Shown here piece after piece: positions 12,201 through 24,200 of a stretch of DNA of 64,000 nucleotides (the stretch's first letter is position 1; every line of letters starts with the position of its first letter). The position numbers were made by a program, and so were the translations under genes. The DNA comes from Prauserella flavalba (GTDB lineage Bacteria; Actinomycetota; Actinomycetes; Mycobacteriales; Pseudonocardiaceae). The stretch covers positions 1,550,001 to 1,614,000 of the forward strand of contig NZ_MASU01000005.1 in the NCBI RefSeq assembly GCF_003202235.1, given 5' to 3'. Below the pieces are notes generated by a model. The model was given only the letters and a program-made list of their open reading frames with translations. It had not been told where the DNA came from and searched no databases.

Positions 12201-15200
12201 GCCTGGCCCAGCGACCGGTCGACCCGCAGCATGGTGTCGAGCTGCCGCGCGCGCACGCGGCGGTTCCGGCTGACCGGCCCGTTGTCCCCCGCCGCCGGGT
12301 CTCCGTCCGGGACGTAGCCCGCGCTGGGCACCACGCCGTGCCGGGCCAGGACGCTGTGCACCAGTTCCCGCAGCGGCCCGGACCCGTGGTCGTGCGCGCC
12401 GGAACCGAGGGGGCGCCCGGTGCGCAGCTCTCGCGCGATGACGGGCACGCCGCCTTCGGCGGCCTTCGCGAGGTGGCCCGCGGGATAGCCCGGCGCGGGC
12501 TCGTCCGGGCCGGCGACCGGGACACCACGGACGAGGCGGCCGTCGGCCACGGCGTCGGCGGCGACGGGCAGTCCGTAGCGGTAGGCGTCCGCCTCGGCCA
12601 TGCGCGTGAGGAGGGTGCCGTCCACCTGGACGCTGTCTAGCTCCACGCCGGTCTCGGTGAAGAGGGTCAGCTCGTGCACGACGCCGGGCGTCCCCGCCGG
12701 GTCGCCCCACCGGTGCACCTGCGTGGGCCCGGTGCGTGCCTCGACGGTCACCGCGCCGTCGTCGCCGACGTCCACCCGGTCGGTCCGCACGCCGGTGCCC
12801 GGCCCGCCCACCAGCACGGCGTCGGCTCGCCGCACGCTCGCCGTGTGCCGGACGACGAACCGGCCGCCGACCTCGGCGTGGCCGGTGATGACGTTCCCCT
12901 CGGCTCCCGCCGCCGCGGCGGGCAGGACCTCCTCCAGCCTGCCGGCGTAGTCGGCGACCTGTCTCCGCACCTCGGCGTCGAGCGAGTACCCGGACTCGCT
13001 GAGCAGCTGCCGCAGGGCCCCGGCGAACTCCTCGCGCCCGCCGAGGTCGAGCACCCGCAGGTGAGGCAGCGGGTCCTCGGCGGCGTCCTCGCGGCGCACG
13101 CTCGCCGGGGAGTGCTCCGCGGGGGCCTCGGCCGCGGCCACCAGCAGCGTGCCGTCCGTCCCCGGCGCGTCGGCCGCGAACACGACGGGCTCGGCGAAGT
13201 CGCCGGTCGCGGGGTCCCGTTCGGACACCTCGACGGCCACCGCCACCTCGGTCGGCCGCGCCGGTTGCCCGGCGTCCACGGCGACGCCCGCCGTGCCGGG
13301 CCGGCGGCCGAGCGCCGCACGCAGCGGTGCCGAGACGTCGGGTTCGGCCTCCGTGCGCACCGGACGGGGATCGCCGAGCCGCAGCCGGACCCGGAAGTCG
13401 CGGGGTTGCGTGGTGCCCAGCGACCACACGTCGCCCTCCGCCGACACGACGCGGGGGAACCGTTCGGCCAGGCGTGCCCGCAGCCACGAGGTGGTGATTC
13501 CGTCGTCCGCTACCCGGTCGGCGAGGTGGGCCGCCAGCTCGGGCACGAACGGCACCGGTTCGAGCGGCACCGCGGTGACCAGCGCGAGCTCCTCCGCGGG
13601 AGCGCGCACGACCCGGTGTTCCACAGTGGACTCCACGGGCTCCGTGGGCTCCTCGGCCGTGTCCCTGGGTATCGCGGGCAGTGCGGTGAACGGGTCGAGG
13701 TCGGGGTCCCGTTGCCGGAACGCGCGGCCGAGCCAGCCGGTGTGCGTTTCCACGAGGGCTCGGCGGGCGGCCGCCGAGTACCGTCCGTGCAGGTAGACAT
13801 CACCGGCGATCGCGCGAAGCCGCTCAAGGCCGCCACGGTCGAGCTCCGCCGGGATCCGGGCCTGCGAGAGCAGCTCGGTGAACTGGCCGGCGTCCCCGGC
13901 GTCGGCCGGGTCGAAGCCGTAGAGCCCCGCCACGGTTTCGATGTCCACAACGGACGGCTCACGCTCCTCACCGTCCTGGTCCCGCTCCGCGGCGAGGTCC
14001 ACGTCGCCCGGCAGGTCCAGGACTTCCGCCGTGCCGCGCTCGGCCGCCAGCTCGGCGGCGAGCCGGAGTTCGGAACCGAAGCGCGTGTACAGCGCGCGCA
14101 GGTCCACCTCGGCGGCCAGCAGCCGGTCGAGGTCGGTCCCGGCGAGGTCGCGCAGCGCCCGCTGGAACGGCAGATCGTCCGCGTCCTCGCGCGCGCCACC
14201 GCTGCGCCGCCCGCCGAGTTCGCGCAGCGCGTCCGGCAGCGCCCCGGCCGCCACCGACCGCACCGCCATGCCCGTGAGCAGCATCCGGTGAACCGGGTCC
14301 TCGGGCAGTGGCGGCAGCACGACCTCGGCCACGTCGCCCACCACGCTGACGAGCGCCCCGCCCTCGCCGGGGCCGATCCGGAACCGGACAGGCCCCGTAA
14401 CGCCGCCGCCGAGGTCGAACCGCCAGCCCTCGCCGTCCCGCTCCGCGTCGACGGGCTGCCGGGCAAGCACCTCCTCCAGCGTCGCGTCGAGCACGTCCGG
14501 ATCGGTCGTCGTGGGACCCTCGTAGCGCACGAACGGACCGTCCAGCCGCAGCGGCGCGGGCTCGGCGGCCGCAGGACTCGCGTCCTCCGGCGGGAACACG
14601 GTCGCCACGTCGACAAGGGGACCAGAGGGCGCCGCGGGGGCGGCGCCCGCGCCCGAAGGACCGCCGGGAAAGACCGTCGCCACGTCGACGAGCGGGCCCG
14701 GTTCGGGCGGCACCATTCCCGCGACGGCAAGTCCGCTCAGGTCCAGTGGCGGCCGCGGGATCCGGCCGGCCAGCCGATCCGACCGCGGCAGGTCCCCCTC
14801 GCCCCGACGCGGGCCGTCCCCGGCGGACGGCGCCACGAGCTCGGGGGGCGGCGCGGGGACGGTGTCGGCGAACGGAACGCCGTCCGGCCCGATCCAGCGG
14901 TGCCGGACCCGTCCGTTCTCGACGCTGTGGTAGACGCCGGTGACGCGCAGCTCGGCCAGCGCGCCCCGCACGGTGTCCAGGAGGTCGTGGCGCAGGTGCC
15001 CGGTGCGCCCACCGACGTCCGGCAGCAGGTCGTGCGCCGCGCCGGTGCGCTCGTTGACCAGTTCCTGCGCGCGGTGCGCGGTCTCGTGCAGCCGCTGCGC
15101 CCGCTCGCGCCACCGGTTCCACTCCGCCGCCGCCTCGGCGTAACCCCGCCGCGCCGCCGCGTCCCCGGCGGCCGTCAGCTCGTCGCGGGCCTCGGCGACC

Positions 15201-18200
15201 GCGAGCATCGAGCCGCGCAGCTCGGTGACCAGTGAACGGGCCAGCCGCAGTTCCTCGGGGCGCTTGCCCGCCGGGGTCGCGTCGTGCAGTGCGGTCAGCG
15301 CGTCGTCGAACTCCAGCAGCAGCGCGCCCACGGCCGTGGTCTCGGCCTGCTGCCGGTCACCGGTGAAGGTGACCACGCGGTGCTTGCCGACGAGGTCCCG
15401 CACCAGTCTCGCGACCGTCGGGTATGGACGGTCCGGGTCGAAGTCCGGCTCGCGCACCGCCTGCCGGAGCAGGTCGGTAACGGCGAAGGTGGGCGCGCGC
15501 CGCAGGGTCCTGCGCAGCGCCGAGGGCACCGCGCCCGCGTCGAGGTGCGGATCGGCCAGCACGGCCTGTTCCTCGGGTGTGCGCGGCAGCCGGATCCGCT
15601 GTTCGAGGACGTCGGGCACGCGGTGTGCCATCGTCTTGAAGTAGACGGCGCCGGTGACGTCCGCCCTGCGGGTCTCCAGGGGACGGGCCTTGGGTTTCCA
15701 CGACACAGTGAGCGAGTGCTCGGCCCGCCCCGACCAGAGCGCGGTCCTCCCTCCTGCGGCCACGTGGTAGTCGACGCGGCGGCCCTCGGTGTGGGTGTTC
15801 GTCTGGCCGCCGGTGTAGCTCAGCCTGGTCGCGCTCGAGGGCGCCAGTTCGCCGTCGAGTCGCTCCGCGACGTCGCCGAGGTCGGCCGGGTTCTCCGCCT
15901 CGGGCCCGCCCAGACCGGTCAGGGTGGAGCCGGCGCCCATCGCGCGCCGTGAGGTCCTGGAGAGCCGGGTCTGGCTGAGGAAGCCGCCCTTGGCGGCGGT
16001 CTGCTCCGTGCCTTCCCAGCGCTCGACGCGGACGTCGAACAGGCGCGTCCGCAGCGACACGGCGAGCCGGCCGCCCGGCCCGGGGTCGAGCAGCACGGTC
16101 ACGTCCTCGCCCCGGCCGTTCAGCGCGGCGAAGTACGCCTGGAGGACCGCGGGGCCCAGCGCGTCGCTGACCCGGTCGCGGTAGCGCCGCGCGCGGTAGC
16201 CGAGCATGTCCGGCTCGGCGAGCAGCCGCAGCGCCTGCTCCACCAGCTGTTCCCGCTCCACGAAGAGCGCCCTGACGTCCCGCGTCGTCAGTGCCCCGGG
16301 ACGGAGCCTGCGGAAGTCCAGCGGGCGGGGTTCGGCGGGCGTCGCGTCGCTCACCGTCCGCGCCGGGTACTCCAGCATGAGCTCGCTGCCGAAGGTGGCC
16401 CGGAACGGTTCGACGGGACCCCTCCGCCGCAGCCATCTCGCGGCGCCGGTGACGGCGTTCGAGACCGTACCGGCGGGGCCGCTGAGGCCGCGCCCGTAGG
16501 CGGGTTCGACCCACACCGAGGCGGTGACGTCGAGGTGGGCGCGGAGCCGGGTGTGACCCAACCACTCGAACTCGCCCGCCAGCAGGTTCTCCTGGCCGGT
16601 GACCACCGCCTGGTCGGCGTCGTGCCTGCCGGCCAGCGCGCCCACGGTCGGCTGGATGCCGAACCGTTCCAGCGGGCCGTCCTCGTCCTTGGCCTTGGCG
16701 GGCAGGTCGACGGAGCTGTTGCGCCGCTGCCCGGCCGTGGTCGTCGTGGTGGCGTGCAGGAAGCCCTCCTGCCCGATGCCGTCCTGCCTTCCGGTCACCT
16801 CCGGTGGGCCCAGTCGGGCCGTCAGCCGCACCACCACGTTCTGGCTCCACAGGCCCGCCCGTGCGGGGAGCCTCAGCTCGAGTCCACCGGAGAGCATCGT
16901 GTCGATGGTGGTCGCGGTACCCAGCTTCGCGACGTGCGTCTCGAGTGCGTCGAGCAGCGACGGCTGCCGGGCGAACAAGCCCGGCTTGGCCCGCTCGACG
17001 AGACCGCGCACCAGCTCCACCGGTTCGGTGTCGGGCCGCAGCCGCACCCACCCGTTCGCGCCGAGCCCCTTCTCCCCCGGCCTGGTCAGTTGCGGTGGCG
17101 GGTCGGCCGCGCGGATCTCGGCGGGCGCCTCCGGGTGCTCCGTGGTGAGCCGTTCCAGCACGAGCCGGTACTCCAGTGCGGCCACGATGGGGTCCAGCGC
17201 CGCCGCCGTGGCGTCGTCCGGCAACAGGCGCGGGTTCGCCTCCGGATAGGAGCGCACGATGTCGCCGAGCACCGGCCACAGCCCCTCCTCGGCCACGTGG
17301 CCGCGCTCCTCGGTGACCAGCCGCAGCGCGGCCTTCGCGAGCACGGCGCGGTCGAGCTGCTGAGTGCCCTCGCTCCAGGCGCGCAGCACACCGGACACCT
17401 CGTGCGCGGGCAGCGGGAGCCGGCCGGCGCCGTAGGCGTCCAGCGCGTCCACCATCGGCAGCGCGTACACCAGCGACAGCGGAACCTCGGTGGTCTGTCC
17501 CGAGTCGACGGTCACGGTGCCCTCGACCGTGAACAGGTGGACGTCGGCGGTGGGTGCCACCCGGTTGCTCTCCCAAGTGGCGCTGACGGAACCGGAGCTC
17601 GACGAGCCCCAGTTCACGACGCCCGCCTCACTGGCGTTGGGGTTGCCGCCGAGTTTCTCCGCCGTGGAGGCGAGGCTCGCCCCCGCCCCGGCAGCCGTGT
17701 CACGGCCGGCGCCGACCGTGGACTCCGACAGCTCGGCGGCCACCGCGAGCACCCGCCGTGCCTTGCCGACCCACGTCGAGGGGCCCAGCTCGCCACGCAG
17801 CACGATCCGCCGCGCGCCCGTCAGAAACGGCGCGGCCGTGCCGTAGCCGGGGCCGAAGATCTTCGGCAGGTGCGCGAGCAGGTCCGCGTAACCGCCGAAC
17901 TGGTGCAGGGCAGGCTCGCTGACCACCGGCGGCAGCCGCAACGCGCGGGCGAGCGTCGGCCGGGCCCGCCGTCCACCGGCGACCTCCCCTGCGTCCTTGC
18001 CCTTGTCCGTCCCCTCGTCCTTCCCCGCGCCCGGCCCGATCGCCGCGCGGATGGCGGCGCGCACGTCGCCGGCGTTCGACACGTGCAGGGGGAACGCGTT
18101 CTCCAGGAGGGCAGGGCTCGTCGGCGTCTCCGAGGCCACGGACTCGCCCCCGGTGAACGCCTCGTGCAGGAGCACGTCCACCTGTTTGCCGCTCACCTCC

Positions 18201-21200
18201 TCGCGCAGCAGTTCCCTGGTGCCCGAGTGCACGGTGATCTCGTAGGACACCGGCAGGCTGAACCGCGCGTCGGTGGCGCGGTCGTTCCACAGTGCGACGC
18301 TGCTCGCCCCGCGACGCTGAGACAGGCTGGGCTGCACCGTGCCGCTGAGCGAGCCCGACGGCGCGAACTCGAACCAGCGCAGCAGCCCGCCACCTCCGAA
18401 CTCGCCGCGTCCCCCTCCGGTGAGCAGGCTCGTCCTGGTCACCGCCTCGGTGCCGAACACGAGGTTGACGAGGTGGTACTCGTCGCTCGTCCCGCGGTAG
18501 ACCGCGCCCTCGGTGTCCACAGTGGCCTTGACCGTCACGGTGACGCTGCGCCAGCCGGTCGGCGACGCCACGTCCTGCTTCCAGAGCGTGAACTGCCGCC
18601 CGGTCTGCACCGCCTCGTTGAACCAGGCGGCGATCTCCGCGTCCGCAAGCTGCTCCTCGAGCCACAGCCGCGTCTCGTGCCGCGAGTGGATGGGGCCGCG
18701 GGTGGCCAGCTTCACGCGTTCCCCGCCCGGTCCGGCGACACCGCGGTTGTCCAGCTCGATCGCACCGTTGCTCGGGTCCCGCCTGCTGACGTAGCCGTGC
18801 TCCAGTGCCCACTCCAGCACGATGGCCCGGATGCCGGCGCCGTCGACCGTGCCGGGGAGCACGTGCGCGGGCCCCACCCCGTCCCGCACGTACGACGGGA
18901 ACCGCACGGGTTCGCCGCCGTCCTCGGGCGGCGACCGCAGAGCGCGCACCCGCTCCACCACGACCGTCCCGTCGGGCGTCTCGTGCCGCTCCGTGAGCCG
19001 CTCGCCGTCCTCGCCGGTGAGGAACGCCTCCTCCGGCACCGGAAGACCCCAGTGCGCGGCCGACTCCTCGGGCACCCGGAAGTGAAGCTCCCCGGCGAAC
19101 CGCCTCGGCTGCGTGCGGGCGCTCTCCTCGATCGGCCGCACGGTCACCGTCGAGGTGTAGGACAGCCGGTAGACGACGGTGTTGCCGGTGTAGCGCAGGT
19201 CCCGCAGCAGCAACGTGTCGCGGTCGACGGAGTAGGTGGTCGACGTGCCGCGCGTGCCGAGGGCCGAGCCCTTGACCGCGACCGCCTTGGTCAGCTGCAG
19301 GCCGCCGCTGAACCCGAGCGCACCGTTGTCGGTGAACGTCGTCGCGCCGCTGTAACCGGACGCGACCCTGCTGTCGTGGCTCAGGTAGGGATCGCGCATC
19401 GGCGCGGACACCAGCCGTGCGGTGTCCTTGCGCAGCTCCACGGCGATGCGGACGACGTGGCTCAGCCGCCCGCCGACGCGGACCGGGAACTCCACGACCC
19501 CGCCCTCGGCCGCGGCCTTGCGCAGCCGTGACGGCAGCCGGTGCACCTGCAGCCGCACGGCGTCGTACACCGGGCTGCCCGGTGCGCGCTCGGCATCGCC
19601 GAGCGGCAGATCGGACAGGACGGCGTCGGCGATGTCGTCGAGCCCGCTCATCCCGTACACCTGCCCGTGCGGCACGTGCGGGCTCTGCCGGTCCTCCGGG
19701 CTCGAGGCGAGCCGCACGGGTGGTGGCCGGAGGAACCCGTTGGCCGACCACACGGTGAGCGGCGCGGGCCGGTCCGCGGGCTCCACGTGCCGCGGCGGCC
19801 CCCACGCACCGTCCGCGCCCCGCGCGGTGATCTCCCAGCGCACCGGAACGCCGACCAGCGTGGCGCCGTCGTTGTGCAGGTGGTTGAAGTCCGTCGAACC
19901 GCCGGCCGCACTGGCGAAACGGCCCGAGGCCGACCGGCCGACCGACTGGCCTCCCTGCAGCGTCAGCCCGACGGTGAGCGGAGCGAGGTTCCTCGACACC
20001 GGGTCGGCGAGCCGGTCGAGATCGCCCCTGAGCTGTCCCAGCCGGGACACCTGCCGCATCCGGTCCGCTTCCGCACCGCTTGGCAGCAGGTGTTTCTGCG
20101 CCAGCTCGGCCGGCACCTCCTCGGCGGGCACGGTCCGGGGTTCGCCGGCGGGCACCGCCCGCAACCGCACCTCCATGCCGCCGAAGGCGTGCACGGCGCC
20201 GTCCGGGGACACGAGCCGGTCGAACGTCGTCCGCACGGTGAGGTCCAGCGTCTCCGGGGTGAGCGTCTCGGTGACCCCGAGCTCGGCGAGTGCGGAGGCG
20301 AGTTCCCGCATTCCGGGCAGCGGGCCCCACGGGATCCCGGTCAGCAGCACCAGCTCGGGTGGCCGGGCCGCCACCTCCTCGGCCGACGGCGGCGCCGGTT
20401 TCCCGTCGTCCCGCGCGGGGGCCGGGCCGGCGGACGCGCTCTCGGGTTCGTGGCCGGTATGGAACTCCACCCCCGCGTGCGCGAGCGGGCCGGCCGCCCG
20501 CCGCGAGCCCGCGGTACCGTCGCCGAGCCGCTCCCTGCGGTGCCGCTGCAGCGCGACGTCGGTCTCGGCGCCGGCTCTGGGCGGCAGCCGCACCGACCCG
20601 GTTCCCTCCGGGCGCGCCACGGTGTCCACAGTGGATTCGCCGGCGCCGTGGCGGGCGAGCAGGGAGTCCGCGGTCTCCAGCCGCAGCGGGAACATCTCCC
20701 TGCCGAGGCCGACGTGGCGCCACCGTGTCGTCAGCCCCGGGTCGCCCTCGGCCCAGCCGTCGCGGATCGTGCCGACCGAGCCGTATCCGCGCCGCGCGAG
20801 CCGGTCCAGCACCGCCTGCGCGTCGCGCGCGTACGTCTCCGTGTCCGGCAGCCCGACGGCGTATCCGTCGCCCTCCGGCAGCACGATCGCCTCGCCCGCC
20901 GCCTCGCTCACCGTGTCCGCGAAGTGCCGGGCGTGCGCGTCGCCGTCGGTGCCGCGACCGTCCGGGGCGGGCAGGTGCGGCGGCGCCTCACCGAGGGCGA
21001 ACCGTTTGCGGACGAACCCCTCGTACCGGGGGATGTGGGTGAGGTAGCCACCATCCTGCGCCCTTCCCGGTGCGTACACGGGGCTCTGCGCGATGTGCTG
21101 CACCTTCGCCTGCACGTACAGATAGGACAGTGTGCCGTCCCGCCACGCCTGGTGGAGCCGGATGGCCAGCGCCGCCTCCGCCCCGCCACGCCGGAGCATG

Positions 21201-24200
21201 GCCACCAGCACGGACTGCACGTACCGCGGATGGCCCTGCTCGTACCGGTTCGGGTCGGCGCCGAGACCGTCCCGCGCGCCCAGGCTCGCCGTGGGCCCCT
21301 TCACCTCGACGACGTGGTAGCCGACCGCGTTGCCGTCGGCGTCGCGTTCCTCGTACACGCTGTCGAACCGGCCCGCCCCGGCGAGCGGGACGGGCACGGG
21401 CACGAGGGTGTGCCCTTCAGGCAGTTCCTGCCGGGCGAGGTGGATCGCGTGGGCCCCGGCGACGTTGCCGAGTTGCTCGCCGATGTCGCGCCGGATCCGG
21501 TTGAATCCGCCGCGGTCGTGCTCGTCCTGGTGGGCGTTGCCGAACGGGCGCCGCGCGGGACGTGGCTTGCCCGAGGACTGGGCGGCGGCGTCGGCCACGG
21601 CGTCCTGGATGCGCGGGCGGTTCGCGGCGAGCCAGTCCGCGTCCTCGATCCCGAATTTCGTGCCCTCGGCCACGACACCGCCTGCCGGGAACGAGTCGCG
21701 GTCGCCGTGTGCGGGATCGCCGAGATACTCGGCGGGGATGGCCGGGATGTCGGTGCCCTTCACGCGGTACAGGCCGTCGGAGCCGCGCTCGATCATCGGC
21801 ACCTCGTGACCGAGGTACGTCGGCCGGCCGCCGCGCCGCTGGATGGTGTGCGGCGGGTTGTGGTTCGGGGTCTTGTAGTAGCGCGCGTACACCGTGGCCG
21901 CGTCCTGGTCGATGCCGTTGATCTTCGCGAGCAGGGCCTCGTGCGCCTCCTGCTCCGGTATCGCCCGGTCCGCGGACGGCTGGTCCGGCCGCGCCGGGTG
22001 CCCGGTGTAGAACTCGACGCCCGGGTTGTCGCCGAGCGGGCCCTGTCTGTGCGGCGGCCCGTAGTCCTCATCGGACTGTCGGTCGTGGATCCACCGCTGG
22101 CGGGCGATCTCGGTCCGCGTGTCCTGGCCGGACGGCGGTGTGCGCGACCCGGGGGGCTCCAGCCGGAGGGTGACGTCCTCGCCCGCCTCGGGACGCCGCC
22201 ACGTCGTGGAACGGCCGGGTTCGCCGCCGGGCCGGTCCGCGGGCAGCGGTTCCCCGGTGCGGTAGCCGCGCTCCACCAGCCCGTCCGCGAGCGCGCGAGC
22301 GTCCTCGGCGAACGTACCGCGGTCCGGCAGCCGCACCACGTACGCGTCGCCGTCGGGCAGCACGAGCGCACCGGGGACGGCCGCGCGCACGGTCTCGACG
22401 AGGTGCCGCGCGCGCGGGTCGTGGGCGAGGCGGACCGAGCCGTCGGCGAGGTCACCCTTCCCGGCGACCGACTCGCGCAGGTCGGCGAGCGCCGCACGCA
22501 GCGCCTCCTCCGTACCGGTGGACGACACCTCGACGACGGCCAGCTCGCTCTGCCGCGTGACCCCGTCGAGTACGCGGGTACGCGGTGGATGCGCCCGGCC
22601 GGTGCCCGGCGGCAGGGTGTCCTGCACGGCGATCGCGGTGTCCACCACCGCGCCGGGGAAGTGCAGGCGGACCGAGCCGTCGGCGGGTTCGGCCCGCACG
22701 CCGTCCCGCTCGACGGTGAGCGACTCCAGCAGGTCCGCGACCCGCTCCGCCGCGGTCGCGGAGCCGCCTGACTCAGCGGTATCGCCGTCGACGGTCTCGG
22801 GAACCGCTCCGGGGGTGCTCTCGGCGAGGTGGGTGAGCACCTGGTCGAGGACCGCACCCGAGGGGTCGGGGTAGGCGGAGAGCACCACCTCCGCGGGCCC
22901 TGCCTGCGTCCACTCGCCGCCGTGCCGGGTGAAGTCCCCCGCGCGCACCACGGCCTCGCCGGGCCCCAGCCCGTCGCCGGTAGAGGTGTCGACCGAGAAC
23001 GTCGCCGTGGTGGAGGCCGCCCCGAAGTCGAACGTGACGGCGCCGTCGCCGGGGTTCACCGTGGCGAGCCCGCCTTCGGTGAGGCCGCTGAGCTGCGCCG
23101 CGAGCACGCGCCTTGCCACGACCGCGTCCCGCTCGACGTACTCGGACGGCTCCCCGGCCACCAGGCGGGTCTCCTCGCCGGTGCGGACCTCGTCCGGGGT
23201 GTCCTCGCGCACCGGGTCGGGCGTCGCCCGGACCCCGGCGGGGTCGCGGTGCGTGCCGGTCGCCTCGCCCTCGGGTGCCGGGGATGCGCGCACGGTGTCC
23301 CGGACGGGCTCCGGCGGAGACGACGTGGGCCGGTCGCCGAGCACCGCACCCTCCGGCTGCCGCGTGGCAGCCGGGTCCGCGTTCGGCCGGGACGCCGGCG
23401 AGGTCACCTGGCCCCGGCCTCCGGCCGGGGAACCCCCGGGTTTCGCCGTCCCGCTCTCGGCCCCGCCGGTCGCCGTGCCCCCGGCCGGATTGGACGTCGC
23501 GGGAGCCGGGGCGGGCGCCACAGCGCTGGCGGCGGCAGCGTCGGCGGAGGCAGCGCGCCCCGCCACGTCGGTCTCCCCGATGACGGTGAGCAGGTCGGCG
23601 GGCGGGCGCAACCCCAGATAGGCACGCTCCTCGAAGTTGAGCCGCACGGTGGAGAGCTCGCCGTGGGTCTCGATCACGCGCTCCCAGGCGCCCCCGATCG
23701 CGCCGCCGAGCGCCGCCTTCGCGGCGTCCTTCCACGTCCACTCCGCGTTGGGGTCGCCGCGGGTCGCGCGCACCGGCTGCTGGTAGTCCTCGGCGGGGTC
23801 GAGCGCGGCGGTGAGGGCCTTCGTGCCCCCGTCGCCGAGGACGCCGCCCAGCGCGCCCGTGGCCAGGTACCCGCCGGTCCGGCTGGCCAGGCCCATCGGC
23901 GCCGCACTCAGCGCACCTCCGGCCCCGGCGACGAACGTCGAGTCCGGGCGGTACTCGTACCCGTCGATGCCCCAGAACCCCACCGGCAGGCCGCTCTGCG
24001 CGACGAGGTCGCCTCCCGCCGCGATGCCACCGCTGAACAGCGCGTACCCGCCGACACGGCGGCCGAGCAGCCCGGCCGGGTTCACCCCGTTGCGCACGGC
24101 CTGCTCGACCGCGTCGTCCACCAGCGACCGCACGGCGGGCGACAGCACGGTCGCCGCGCCACCGCGGGCACCGGCGTTCACCGCGAACTGTCTGGCCAGC

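Noticed and set aside
17700-20723. Minus-strand frames of up to 1,007 codons within 1-24341
   Set aside because: They are in the other two minus-strand frames. Only the frame of ATG 25165 stays open throughout and has protein-like composition and motifs.
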